DNA of 64,000 bases. Source: Streptosporangium pseudovulgare (lineage in GTDB: Bacteria; Actinomycetota; Actinomycetes; Streptosporangiales; Streptosporangiaceae). The position numbers were made by a program, and so were the translations under genes. Below the pieces are notes generated by a model. The model saw only the letters and a list, made by a program, of their open reading frames with translations. It was not told the origin of the DNA and did no database searches. Shown piece by piece: positions 54,559 to 63,786 of the stretch (positions within the stretch are counted from its first letter, which is position 1; each line of letters begins with the position of its first letter). The stretch lies in assembly GCF_014648055.1 (NCBI RefSeq), contig NZ_BMQJ01000002.1:62001-126000 (forward strand). Direction: 5' to 3'.

Positions 54559-55557
54559 ATGACGATCTTCACTTCTCGCCGGCCGGGATACGCGGCGGCA
54601 CTGTGGGCGCTCGCCTACGGCGTGCTCGGGGCCGGGTGGGCGCTGGGCGCGCCCGGTTACCCGTGGGGGGCCGCCGACCCCGACCCGGACCGGGCCCTGT
54701 CGATCCTGGCCGGGTCGACGCCGGACTTCGGCTGGGTGATCGCCGCCTGCTGCCTGCCGGTCGCCGCCACGGCGTGGGCGCTGACCCGCCCGGGCGACCG
54801 CCGCGCACCGTTGTTCCTGGCCTGGCCGATCGCCGCGCTCCTGATCCTGGTGATCCCCGACTCGCGGCTCATGATGGGCGTCGCCTACACGCCGCTGCTG
54901 CTGGCCGCCCCCCTCTTCGGCTGGGACCTGGGCGGCGCCACCTTCGCCGACGCCTGGCCCTGGCCGGTGCTCAACCAGCTCGTGTGCGTGCTGGGCGGCC
55001 TGCTGCTGGCCGCCGCGGCGCTGGCCTACGCGCGCGGCCGCAAGGACCGGCGCCGCTGGTTCACCCCGGAGCGGGGGCGCGTCGCGGTGTACGTGGCGGT
55101 CGGGGTGCCGCTGGTGTACTGCGCCACCCGGTGGGCGTGGGCCCTCGGCATCCCGCTCGGCGTGAGCGCGGAGTTCCTGGCCGAGGGCGAGGACGGCCTG
55201 TGGCTGTTCGGCGCCTACCTGGCGACCTTCGGCGCGCTCGGCGGCCTGCTCACCCTCGGCCTGACCCAGCGGTGGGGCGAGATCTTCCCGCGCTGGATCC
55301 CGTGGCTGCGCGGCAGGAGGGTGCCGCCGCCGCTCGCGGTCATCCCGGCCGGGTTCGTCTCGATCATCGTCACCGTGGCCGGGCTGACCTACATCCGCTG
55401 GACCGCCGCCGGCCGGTTCGCCCTGGCCGAGTGGGGGGCATGGCTGCCGGAGTGCTTCTGGCCCGTCTGGGGGGCCGCGCTGGCCACCGCCACCGTCTGC
55501 TACCACCTGCGCCGCGGGCGTGACGCGCACCGCGAGGCGGCCGGCCGTACCCCGTGA
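54559..55557 (+). CDS. Polytopic membrane protein, unknown function
   Basis: Protein of 332 aa with about eight hydrophobic segments (AAALWALAYGVLGAGWALG at the start, then FGWVIAACCLPVAATAWAL and so on), a conserved-looking RWAWALGIPLGVSAEFL and TQRWGEIFPRWIPWLRGRRVPP loop, and no transporter motif I know. The RWG-PRW loop resembles proteins annotated only as hypothetical in actinomycetes. It is divergent from the kinase-regulator pair and carries the phased palindromes in its promoter, so it is probably the target gene. The ATG has no strong ribosome site. Confidence 0.85.
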   Translation: MTIFTSRRPGYAAALWALAYGVLGAGWALGAPGYPWGAADPDPDRALSILAGSTPDFGWVIAACCLPVAATAWALTRPGDRRAPLFLAWPIAALLILVIPDSRLMMGVAYTPLLLAAPLFGWDLGGATFADAWPWPVLNQLVCVLGGLLLAAAALAYARGRKDRRRWFTPERGRVAVYVAVGVPLVYCATRWAWALGIPLGVSAEFLAEGEDGLWLFGAYLATFGALGGLLTLGLTQRWGEIFPRWIPWLRGRRVPPPLAVIPAGFVSIIVTVAGLTYIRWTAAGRFALAEWGAWLPECFWPVWGAALATATVCYHLRRGRDAHREAAGRTP

Positions 55558-55567
55558 CCGGCGGGGG

Positions 55568-58500
55568 TCAGACGCCGGCCACAGAGAGGGTGGAGCCGCG
55601 GCGTTCCTTGCGGACTCGCAGCTGCGCCGGGACGCGGGTGCGCAGCTCGGCGACGTGGCTGACGATGCCCACGGCCCGGCCGCCGTCGCGCAGGCCGTCG
55701 AGGATGTCGAGGACGCCGTCGAGGGTGTCCTCGTCGAGCGTGCCGAAGCCCTCGTCGACGAAGAGCGTGCCGATCTCCACTCCGCCGGCCTCGGCGGTCA
55801 CCACGTCGGCCAGGCCCAGCGCGAGCGCCAGCGAGGTGATGAAGCTCTCCCCGCCGGACAGCGTCGCCGGATCGCGGTCCACGCCGGTCCAGCCGTCCAG
55901 GATCCGCAGGCCCAGCCCGCCGCCGGATCTGCTGCGGTCCCCGGCGGAGCGGCCGAGGTTGTGCTCCAGCAGGTAACGCCCGCCGGACATGTGGTCGAGC
56001 CGTTCGTTGGCCGCCGCGACCACCTGGCGCAGCCGCTCGCCGAGGACGTAGGACGACAGCCGCATGTTCCACCGGTTGTCGGTGGAGTTGCCGCCGGTGA
56101 GGGCGGCCATCCGCTCGGTCAGGCGGTGCCGTTCGGCGGCGGGCAGCCAGCGGTCCAGGCATCCCTCCAGCTCGGCGCGGAGCACGGCCAGCCGCTCCCG
56201 GCGGGCCTCGGCGCCGTGCAGGGCGGAGCGCAGGCCGGCGTGGGCCTCGTCTGCGGCGTCGTGGTCCCGCCGCAGCCCGTCGAGGTCGGGCTCGGGCTCC
56301 GCGGCGGCGGCGATCAGCTCCGGGTCGGCCAGCATGGCGGTGACGGCGGCGCGCTCCTCGTCGAGCTCGCGCAGCCGCGCGGCCTTCTCCTCCTGCTCCG
56401 CGGGCGGGCGGACCGCCGAACGGGCGTCGTCGACGCATCGGAAGCCCGCCTCGGCGACGGCGGCCAGGGCGCGGGTCCGCGCCGCCTCCAGCTCGGCGGC
56501 GGTGACCCGCTCCTCCCTGGCGGCCTCGGCCGCCTCCCTGAGCAGCTCCGCCTCGTCGGCCAGCCGGTCCAGCCGGTGGGTCAGGCTCGGGTCGTCGCCG
56601 CGGGCCTCGTCGAGGCGCGCGGCCAGCCGCTCCGCCTCGGCGGTGAGCTTGTCGGCGTGCGTACGGCGGGCGGCCAGGGTGACCGCCAGCTCACGCGAAC
56701 GCTCCCGCGCCGCCTCCAGCTCGGCCGCGGTCCGGCCGGCCTCCTCGGCCAGCGCCGGTTCGGCCGCCGCGGACCCCCGCAGCCCGGCCAGGGCCCGCTC
56801 GGCCTCCTCCAGCCCGGCCGCGGCGTCCGCCACGGTCAGGTCGGCGGCGGAGCACGCGTCGCGGTGGGCGGCCTCGACGTCGGCGGCACGGACGGCGGCG
56901 GCGAGCGCGGCGGCCAGCAGCGCGGCCTCCCCGGCGAGCCGGTCGCGGCGGTCCTGGACCGTGGGGTCGGCGCCGCGGGCGTCGTCCAGCCGGGCGGTCA
57001 GCCGGTCGTGCTCGGCCCGCCAGCCGGACCGGCGGGCGCCGCCCTCGGCCAGCGCGCGGGCGGCCTCGGCGGCCCGCCGCCGCGTGTCGTCCAACTCGGC
57101 CGCGAGGCGGCCGGCCTCCGCGGCGAGCGCGGCCTCGGTCCCGGCCGCGGCGGACAGGTCCGCCAGCTCGCGGCGGGCCTCGCCGAGGGCCTCCTCTGCG
57201 GCGGTCACCGTGAGGTCCCCGGCGGCGGCGAGGGCCTCGCCGAGCCGGGAGTCCAGGGCGGTGACGGCGACCTCGGCGGCCCGCCGCCGTTCGGCCGCGG
57301 CGTCGTAGGCGCTCTGTGCGGCGCGTTCGTCCTCGGCGGTGGGGGCCTCGGCGGCGGGCGCGGCCGGGGCGGGATGGTCGGGCGAGCCGCAGACGGCGCA
57401 GGGCTCGCCGGGTCGGAGCTTGGCCGCCAGTTCGGCCGCCATGCCGTCGATCCGGGCCTGGCGGAGGTCGAGGTGACGGTCGCGGAGCCGCTGCGCGTGG
57501 TCGGTGGCCCCGGCCAGGGCCGTACGGGCCTCGGCCAGCTCCGCGCGGAGCCCGTCGCGGCGGCGGGCGGCGTCGAGCCGGGCGGCGGCGGCGTCCACGA
57601 CGGCCCGCGCGGCGGGCACCCGGGCCACCCGCGATCTGACCTCGGTCAGCCGGGCGGTCACGTCGTCCAGCGCGACGGGGAGGTCCCGCTGGGCCTCCTG
57701 GAGCGCGGCCTCCCGCGCCTCGGCGCCGGCCAGCTCGGCGTCCAGGCCGGCCAGCAGGCCCTCCAGCTGGGCGAGGTGCTCCTCGTCGGCTCGCAGACCC
57801 TCCAGGGCGGCCAGTTCCTCGCCGCGCTCGCGCTCGCGGGCGGCGAGCGCCTCGCGCGGCCCGGCGGGGTCCGCGGCCGGGCGGAGGGCGTCCGGGAGGG
57901 CGGCGAGCCGGGCGGTGACGTCCCGGCGGGCCTCCGCCAGCTCGGCGGCGAGGCGGTCGCGGTGCTCGGCCGCCGTCAGGCGGGCGGCGGCGGTCTGCCG
58001 GACGGCCTCGGCGGCCGGGACGCGCGCCGCGTCGAGGCGGACCGCGACCAAGCGGGCCTCGGCGTCCTCGCGCAGGCCGGGCAGGACCGCGAGGCGGGCG
58101 TCGGTCTCGGCCTGGGCCGCGCCCAGGGCGGTGATCTCGGCGTCGGCGCGCTCGCGCTCCTCGCGGATCCGCGCCAGGCGCGCCTCCTCGGCGCGCAGCT
58201 CCGCCAGCCGGCTGATCTCGGCGCGGCGGTCGCCTTCCAGGCCGGCCAGGCGGTCGGGGGTGACGTCGGCGGCGATCGCGACGTCCACGGCGTCCGCACC
58301 GCCGGCGGCGATCGCACCGGTCGCACCGGCCACGGTGATCGCGGCGGCCGCGGCGTTCTCGTCGCCCGCGGCGGCCCTGGCGTTCGCTGCGGCCGCGGCG
58401 TCGCCGGAGACGCCGAGCAGGGGCAGGGCGCGGGCGAGGGCGTCGGCGGCCATGTCATGGGCCTTGCCGGCGGCCTCGGCGCGCTGCTCGACGGCCTGCA

Positions 58501-59632
58501 GGAGGGGCAGCACCCGGTCGGCGCGGGCCGCCTCCGCGAGGATGATCTCCAGGTCGGCCCGCTCCTCGGCGGTCTCCTCCAGGGCGTGGCCGCGCGCCAG
58601 CGCGTCAGCGTGGCGCCGCCGCCGGTCGGCCAGGGCCATGCCCCGCTCCAGCTCCGCGCGGGCCCGCCGTACCGCCGCCTCGCTGTCGGCGCGGGCCAGG
58701 CCCGCCCGGGCGGCCTCCCGCGCGGCGAGCGTCTCCAGGGCCGCGGCCCAGCCCCGCGGGTCGTCCTCGGGGTCCGGAGCCGGGGCGGGGACGGCGGCGG
58801 TGCGCCCGGCGTCCCCGGCGTCCCCGGCTTCCGGTGTGTGCTCGGCGGAGGCGTCTCCGCTCGCCGCATCCCCGGCGGAGGCGTCTCCGCTCGCCGCATC
58901 CCCGGCGGTGGCGGGCGTCCCGGACGCCTCGGAGCCGGCGGCCAGGGCGGCGAGGAGGGCCGGGCCCGCGGCCTCCTCCAGGCGCTGGACGGCGAAGTCG
59001 ACCTCCCTGCGCAGCGTCTGCTGCTCGCGGTGGGCCTCGGTCCGCCGTTCGGCCAGCCAGGTCTCGGCGGCGGCGTAGAGCCGTACGGAGAACAGGCGCT
59101 CCAGGACCCGGCGGCGGTCCTCCCCGTCGGCGCGCAGGAACCGGGCGAAGTCGCCCTGGGGCAGCATCGCCACCTGGAAGAACTGGTCGGCGTTCATGCC
59201 CAGCAGGTTGCCGATCAGCTCCCCGGCCTCGTCGACCCGGGTGGTCAGCCCGAGCCACTCCCCCGAGGGGAGGAGCTCCTGCAGCACGGCCTTCTCGTTC
59301 TCGCGCGTGGTGCCGACGCCCTTCTTCTTGGGGCGCTGCCAGGCGGGCGAGCGGGTGATCTTCAGCCGCCGCCCCCGGAGGGTGACCTCCAGGGCGACGC
59401 TCGGTCCCCGGCCGGGCGGGGCGTGGTCGCAGCGCAGGCTCTTGGCGCTGTCGCGCCTGCCCGGCACCCTGCCGTACAGGGCGTAGCAGAGCGCGTCCAG
59501 CACCGTGGTCTTGCCCGCGCCGGTGGGGCCCTGGATCAGGAACAGCCCGGCTTCGGTGAGGGCGTCGAAGTCGATCTCCTCCTCACCGGGGAAGGAGCCG
59601 AAGGCACTGATCCACAGACGGTGCGGGCGCAT
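55568..59632 (-). CDS. sbcC: Exonuclease SbcC (Rad50-like ATPase)
   Basis: DNA repair ATPase of 1354 aa, long for the family. Walker A is QGPTGAGKTTVLDALCYALYGRVPG near residue 35; the Q-loop region has MLPQGDFARFLRADG. Very long Ala/Glu/Arg coiled coils flank a zinc hook (PCAVCGSPDHPAP) near residue 745. The C-terminal head has ATLSGGESFITSLALALGLAD, Walker B LFVDEGFGTLD and the H-loop IVSHVAEL. With SbcD it cuts hairpins and processes DNA ends. An Ala-Asp-Ser-Gly-rich insert near residue 250 carries a duplicated 10-residue unit. The ATG follows the TAG of sbcD directly. Confidence 0.95.
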   Translation of the reverse strand: MRPHRLWISAFGSFPGEEEIDFDALTEAGLFLIQGPTGAGKTTVLDALCYALYGRVPGRRDSAKSLRCDHAPPGRGPSVALEVTLRGRRLKITRSPAWQRPKKKGVGTTRENEKAVLQELLPSGEWLGLTTRVDEAGELIGNLLGMNADQFFQVAMLPQGDFARFLRADGEDRRRVLERLFSVRLYAAAETWLAERRTEAHREQQTLRREVDFAVQRLEEAAGPALLAALAAGSEASGTPATAGDAASGDASAGDAASGDASAEHTPEAGDAGDAGRTAAVPAPAPDPEDDPRGWAAALETLAAREAARAGLARADSEAAVRRARAELERGMALADRRRRHADALARGHALEETAEERADLEIILAEAARADRVLPLLQAVEQRAEAAGKAHDMAADALARALPLLGVSGDAAAAANARAAAGDENAAAAAITVAGATGAIAAGGADAVDVAIAADVTPDRLAGLEGDRRAEISRLAELRAEEARLARIREERERADAEITALGAAQAETDARLAVLPGLREDAEARLVAVRLDAARVPAAEAVRQTAAARLTAAEHRDRLAAELAEARRDVTARLAALPDALRPAADPAGPREALAARERERGEELAALEGLRADEEHLAQLEGLLAGLDAELAGAEAREAALQEAQRDLPVALDDVTARLTEVRSRVARVPAARAVVDAAAARLDAARRRDGLRAELAEARTALAGATDHAQRLRDRHLDLRQARIDGMAAELAAKLRPGEPCAVCGSPDHPAPAAPAAEAPTAEDERAAQSAYDAAAERRRAAEVAVTALDSRLGEALAAAGDLTVTAAEEALGEARRELADLSAAAGTEAALAAEAGRLAAELDDTRRRAAEAARALAEGGARRSGWRAEHDRLTARLDDARGADPTVQDRRDRLAGEAALLAAALAAAVRAADVEAAHRDACSAADLTVADAAAGLEEAERALAGLRGSAAAEPALAEEAGRTAAELEAARERSRELAVTLAARRTHADKLTAEAERLAARLDEARGDDPSLTHRLDRLADEAELLREAAEAAREERVTAAELEAARTRALAAVAEAGFRCVDDARSAVRPPAEQEEKAARLRELDEERAAVTAMLADPELIAAAAEPEPDLDGLRRDHDAADEAHAGLRSALHGAEARRERLAVLRAELEGCLDRWLPAAERHRLTERMAALTGGNSTDNRWNMRLSSYVLGERLRQVVAAANERLDHMSGGRYLLEHNLGRSAGDRSRSGGGLGLRILDGWTGVDRDPATLSGGESFITSLALALGLADVVTAEAGGVEIGTLFVDEGFGTLDEDTLDGVLDILDGLRDGGRAVGIVSHVAELRTRVPAQLRVRKERRGSTLSVAGV
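58844..58903. repeat. Two exact 30-bp tandem copies inside sbcC
   Basis: Unit 58844-58873 is repeated exactly at 58874-58903. It is in frame and encodes AGDAASGDAS twice, in a disordered part of SbcC between the head and the first coiled coil. Probably a recent slippage duplication. Confidence 0.85.
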
Positions 59633-60760
59633 CTACGCCATCGCCTCCTTGACACGGCAGGCCTCGACGGCCTCCTGGAGCAACCGGGTCTCCTGATCGT
59701 CGGCGGCCTCGCCGCGCACCTCGCGGACGAAGTCGAGCGCCACTTCGATCTCGGGGCGGCCGGCCAGCCGCGGCCGCGCCACGGTCTCGCGGACGCCGCC
59801 CTCCGGTTCGAAGGAGAGCGCCAGGGTGTGCTCGAAGCGGGCCCGGAGCCGTTCCATGGCGCCCTTCGGCCGGATCGGGTCGGTGAGCGTCACGTGGAGC
59901 CAGTGGTCCTCGTGGCGGGCGTGCTCGGCCGCGGTGAGCAGGTCGTCGAGGCGGCCCCTGAGCGTGCCGACCGGGCGGGGCACCGGCGCCTCGGCGAACT
60001 CGGCGCTCACCTCGCCGCCGGGCGCCAGGTCCACCAGCCAGGAGCCCTTGACCTGGCCCTCCTCGGAGAAGGAGTAGGCGATCGGGGAACCGGAGTAGCG
60101 CACGGTCTCGCTCATCCGCTGGCGGCCGTGCAGGTGGCCCAGCGCGACGTAGTCGACGCCGTCGAAGGCCGAGACCGGGACGTGGGCGACGCCGCCGACG
60201 CTGATGTCGCGCTCGCTGTCGCTGGCCCGGCCGCCGGTCACGAAGGCGTGGGCCAGGACGACCGACCGGCCGCCCCGGCGCGCCAGGTCGGCGCGGACCA
60301 GGGACATGGCGTGCCCGAGCGCCGCGGTGTGGGTGCGCTCGGGCAGCTCCCACGGGCCGCGCACCAGCTCCGGCTCCAGGTACGGGATGCCGTAGAACGC
60401 CACGTCGTCGATCACCACGGGCTCGCCGGCCCAGTCGGGGTCGGTGCGCAGGTGGACCCCGGCGGCGTCCATCAGGCCGGCGCCGAACCCGAGGCGGCGC
60501 GCGGAGTCGTGGTTGCCGCTGATCAGCACCGTGCGGACGCCCTCGGCTGCCAGCCGCCGCAGCGCCTCGTCGCACAGCCGCACCGCGTCGACCGAGGGCA
60601 GCGCGCGGTCGTAGACGTCACCGGAGACCACGACCACGTCCACCTTCTCGGACCGGACCGTCTCGATCAGGTGGTCGACGAAGACCCCCTGGGCGGCCAG
60701 GAGGCTCTCGCGGTGGAACGAACGGCCCAGGTGCCAGTCCGAGGTGTGCAGCAGGCGCAT
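59633..60760 (-). CDS. sbcD: Exonuclease SbcD (Mre11-like nuclease)
   Basis: Metallophosphoesterase nuclease of 375 aa, partner of SbcC. The five metal motifs are clear: HTSDWHLGRSFH, VVSGDVYDRALPS, LISGNHDSARRL, VVLAHAFVTGG and VALGHLHGRQRM. The capping domain follows (RYSGSPIAYSFSEEGQVKG and the C-terminal part). It is the first gene of the sbcDC operon on the minus strand; its TAG abuts the sbcC ATG. Confidence 0.96.
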   Translation of the reverse strand: MRLLHTSDWHLGRSFHRESLLAAQGVFVDHLIETVRSEKVDVVVVSGDVYDRALPSVDAVRLCDEALRRLAAEGVRTVLISGNHDSARRLGFGAGLMDAAGVHLRTDPDWAGEPVVIDDVAFYGIPYLEPELVRGPWELPERTHTAALGHAMSLVRADLARRGGRSVVLAHAFVTGGRASDSERDISVGGVAHVPVSAFDGVDYVALGHLHGRQRMSETVRYSGSPIAYSFSEEGQVKGSWLVDLAPGGEVSAEFAEAPVPRPVGTLRGRLDDLLTAAEHARHEDHWLHVTLTDPIRPKGAMERLRARFEHTLALSFEPEGGVRETVARPRLAGRPEIEVALDFVREVRGEAADDQETRLLQEAVEACRVKEAMA

Positions 60761-60808
60761 GTCACCTGAAGCTAACAGGCCACGGCGGCAAATGTGGCTT
60801 CTTGCGTC

Positions 60809-60828
60809 ACATGGGAAACGCCCCATGT
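60809..60828. promoter_or_regulatory. Inverted repeat between sbcD and the hydrolase gene
   Basis: ACATGGG-AAACGC-CCCATGT: perfect 7-bp arms with a 6-nt spacer in the divergent control region, just upstream of a TACTCT box (60849-60854) that looks like a -10 element for the plus-strand gene. Candidate operator for either gene. Confidence 0.45.
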
Positions 60829-60937
60829 CCTGCGGGCACGGGGCTGGGTACTCTGGATGATCAGGGAGACCGTACCGGTCGCGTACCGGCCGTGGGGTTC
60901 TCCCGCGAGGCGGGTGACGATCGGGAAGCGGGTCGGC

Positions 60938-62428
60938 ATGCGGGTTGGCCGGGGCGCGGTGGGCGCCGCCGCGGGCGTATCCATGATCATTCTCGCGCTG
61001 GTGGGCTATGTCCTGCCACCGCCGTTCGACCCCGCGCCGCTGAGCGCCGGGCCCGTCTTCCGGTCGCTGCCCGCCCAGCCCACGGCCGAGCTGCGGCCGG
61101 TGTCCGCGACCACCCCGATCACCACGCGGGACATCACCGTCGACGTCGGGGACGTGACCCTGGAGGCCACCGTGCGGGCGCCCCTGACACCCGGCCGGCA
61201 CCCGGCCATGGTGTTCGTCCAGGGGGCCGGTCCCGGCCTGCGCGGGGAGTTCGCCACCCAGGCCGAGTGGCTGGCCAGGGCGGGGATCGTCACGCTGGCC
61301 TACGACAAGCGCACGGCCGGCTACGACTTCCGCGACCGCGACTTCGACCTGCTCGCCGACGACGCGCTGCGCATGCTGTCCCGGCTGCGCGAGCGCCCCG
61401 ACGTCGATCCGGCCCGGACGGGCCTGTGGGGGGTGAGCGAGGGCAGCTGGGTGGTCCCGATCGCGGCGGCCAGGAGCGACGACGTCGCCTTCGCCGTGCT
61501 GGTGTCGGCGCCCAACGTCTCACCGCTGCGGCAGGTCACATGGGCGATGGGCGAGCAGCTCGACCGGCTGCACGCGCCCGGCGGGGTACGCGACCTCATC
61601 ATCAGGGCGATGAGCGCGGTCCACATGAACTTCCTGCGCTACGACGGGGCGCCCGTGCTGCGCCGGGTCCGTCAGCCGGTCCTCGCCCTGTACGGCACGC
61701 GCGACCCGTCGATCCCGTTCGTGGAGAGCAGCCGGGCGCTCACCGACGCGCTCGCCGCGGGCGGCAACGCCGACTACACGATCCGATACCTGGACGGCGC
61801 CGACCACGGGATGCGGATCCACGGCGGCCCGTTCGTCCGGGCCTACCTGCCGACCCTGGCGAACTGGGTCAACGGCCTGCCCGGCACCGCTCGGCCGGCC
61901 GTGCACGTCGCCGGCGCCACCCCCGTCCAGCGGTTCGAGGCCAGCGACCCGCCCAGCGCCCCCTGGTACGCCGGGGGCGCGGTCGTGACGTTCGTGCTCT
62001 GCCTGACCCTCGCCGGGTACGTCGCCGGGCCGGTGGCGGAGATGGTGGTGCGGCTGCGCGGCCGGCGGCCGCACGCCGAGACCTGCGCGCTGGTGTGGCC
62101 GCCGATCCGCCGCCGGCTGCGCCGGATGGCGTGGACCGGCGCGGGGCTGCTGGCCGCGGTGGCGGCGTTCATCACGCTGCTGGTGCTGTTCTCGGTCAAC
62201 CAGGCGGGAGCGTGGCCGGCGGTGCTCTCCGGCTGGCTCGTCATCCGGATCCTCGCGGTGCTCATGCTGGTGCAGGAGATCACCGCCGTCGCGGCGGTCG
62301 CCTCCGGGATCGGGCAGGGCTGGCGGCCGAGCCGCGCGCAGCGTGTGGCGATGGCGGGGGTGCTGGGCGGCACCGGAGTGCTGCTGGTGGCCGGCGCCTA
62401 CTACAGCCTGTTCGCCTTCCCCTGGTAG
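60938..62428 (+). CDS. Membrane-anchored alpha/beta hydrolase
   Basis: Protein of 496 aa. An N-terminal membrane anchor (AAAGVSMIILALVGYVLPPP) is followed by an extracytoplasmic alpha/beta-hydrolase domain (residues 60-330) with the nucleophile Ser in GLWGVSEGSWVVPIAAA, Asp in LYGTRDPSIPFVES and His in YLDGADHGMRIHGG. The C-terminal third has three to four membrane helices (VVTFVLCLTLAGYVAG, GAGLLAAVAAFITLLVLFSV and two more). The starts at 60794 and 60857 lie at or before the -10-like box, so ATG 60938 is preferred. Substrate unknown. Confidence 0.85.
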   Translation: MRVGRGAVGAAAGVSMIILALVGYVLPPPFDPAPLSAGPVFRSLPAQPTAELRPVSATTPITTRDITVDVGDVTLEATVRAPLTPGRHPAMVFVQGAGPGLRGEFATQAEWLARAGIVTLAYDKRTAGYDFRDRDFDLLADDALRMLSRLRERPDVDPARTGLWGVSEGSWVVPIAAARSDDVAFAVLVSAPNVSPLRQVTWAMGEQLDRLHAPGGVRDLIIRAMSAVHMNFLRYDGAPVLRRVRQPVLALYGTRDPSIPFVESSRALTDALAAGGNADYTIRYLDGADHGMRIHGGPFVRAYLPTLANWVNGLPGTARPAVHVAGATPVQRFEASDPPSAPWYAGGAVVTFVLCLTLAGYVAGPVAEMVVRLRGRRPHAETCALVWPPIRRRLRRMAWTGAGLLAAVAAFITLLVLFSVNQAGAWPAVLSGWLVIRILAVLMLVQEITAVAAVASGIGQGWRPSRAQRVAMAGVLGGTGVLLVAGAYYSLFAFPW

Positions 62429-62504
62429 CGGCCGGCCGGGGCGGCGCGCCGTACGGGCGGGCGGGTCCGGCGGACTCGTGAGAGCGGCCGGGCGGGTCCG
62501 CCGG

Positions 62505-63524
62505 TCAGACGTAGCAGGTGAGCCAGCGGTCCATCTCGGTGAACACCTGCCTGCGGACCGGCTCGGCCGACAGCGCGAGGTCGTGCACGCCGCCGGCCAC
62601 CCGCACGCACGTCACGTGGTGCCCGATCCTGGTCGCCCAGTGGGCGATCTGCTCCGGGTCGAGCACGACGTCGGCGGCCTGGGCCTCCGGCGCGAAGTCG
62701 CGCAGCCGCAGTCCCCTGGCGGCGCAGAGCACCAGGACAGGGACGTCCACCCGCAGTCCGGCGTGCAGGCGCCGCTGGGCCCGGCGGATCGCGGCCAGCC
62801 AGGCCGCGTGCACCGGGAAACCGCCGATCGGCTTCCACTCCAGGTCGAAGTCCCACTCGCCGTGGTGGTCGCGGTGCAGGCTGGTGCCGTAGGCGGTGGC
62901 GGCGCCGAGGGGCAGTACGGCGTGCCGCGGCATCCTCGCCATCGGCCCCCTCAGCAGGTCGGCCGCGATCCGCAGCGGGGCGGGGACGTTGAGGTCGAGG
63001 AAGGGGCTGTTCAGCATCAGTCCCTGGACGAGGCCGCGGCCGCGGACCCGGTCGGCCCAGAGCGCGGTCACCAGGCCGCCGGTGGAGTGGGCGTTGAGGA
63101 CGACCGTGCGGTGGCCGTCCCGCTCGCGGACGAGCCGGACCGCCTCGTCGATCTCCGGGAAGTACTCGGTGACGCTGCGCACGAACCCGCGGGTCTGGTG
63201 CGGCAGCAGCGAGCGGCCGTACTTGCGCAGGTCGAGGGCGTAGAAGTCGAGCCCCTTGGCGGCGAAGTGCTCGGCCAGGTGGGTCTGGAAGAAGTAGTCG
63301 GTGAACCCGTGGACGTACAGCACGGCGCCGCGCGCCGGTGCGGCGGCGCGGCGACGCACCAGCGTGGCGACGACCTCCCCCTCGTCGTCGTCGGCCATGG
63401 GCAGGACGGTGAGCTCGTAGCCGGGGCCGAGGACGTCGGTCATGGGGCCGGCACCCCCATCGGTCCGGTCCCCGGAGAGGGGTTCGGGGGCGGCGGCGCC
63501 GTGCTCGGTCTCGGGGGAGGACAT
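62505..63524 (-). CDS. Alpha/beta hydrolase, lysophospholipase/monoglyceride-lipase-like
   Basis: Hydrolase of 339 aa. It has LYVHGFTDYFFQTHLAEHF (oxyanion region), LDLRKYGRS, the nucleophile Ser in LNAHSTGGLVTALWADR, Asp in the VVLDPEQIAHW segment and His in VAGGVHDLALSAEPVR. The pattern is that of the serine aminopeptidase S33/monoglyceride lipase group. ATG 63524 is used; ATG 63443 would drop 27 Pro/Gly/Asp-rich residues. It converges with the membrane-anchored hydrolase gene. Confidence 0.88.
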   Translation of the reverse strand: MSSPETEHGAAAPEPLSGDRTDGGAGPMTDVLGPGYELTVLPMADDDEGEVVATLVRRRAAAPARGAVLYVHGFTDYFFQTHLAEHFAAKGLDFYALDLRKYGRSLLPHQTRGFVRSVTEYFPEIDEAVRLVRERDGHRTVVLNAHSTGGLVTALWADRVRGRGLVQGLMLNSPFLDLNVPAPLRIAADLLRGPMARMPRHAVLPLGAATAYGTSLHRDHHGEWDFDLEWKPIGGFPVHAAWLAAIRRAQRRLHAGLRVDVPVLVLCAARGLRLRDFAPEAQAADVVLDPEQIAHWATRIGHHVTCVRVAGGVHDLALSAEPVRRQVFTEMDRWLTCYV

Positions 63525-63774
63525 GGGCGGCATCCTATTTCAGGACGATCCGCTTCAGGACGATCGGCGGGACGGCCGCCCACGGACCATGAGCCGATCT
63601 CCTGCCATCGCCCGGCGAGTACCAGAGGCTCACACGGCGATGCGTCTGTCCTGTGCCGTGCCGTGGAGGCGTCCCGGCGGGGGCTTCCGGCCGCGGGCGA
63701 TCGGCAGGAGGTCCTGACAGGATGCGTCGTTCGCGGTGCGGCTCGTGCCTCCGCTGCCCGAAGCCGGGGTGCCC

Positions 63775-63780
63775 TAGAGT
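63775..63780 (+). promoter_or_regulatory. -10 element giving a probable leaderless transcript
   Basis: TAGAGT lies 6 nt before ATG 63787, so transcription would start on or next to the start codon. The 250 bp upstream (63525-63774) contain no gene I can support. Confidence 0.5.
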
Positions 63781-63786
63781 CGCCGC

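Noticed and set aside
55520-60769. Open frame of 1749 codons antisense to sbcDC
   Set aside because: It mirrors the codon bias of the two real genes on the minus strand; its product is Gly/Gln/Leu-rich with no domain. The sbcD and sbcC motifs decide the matter.
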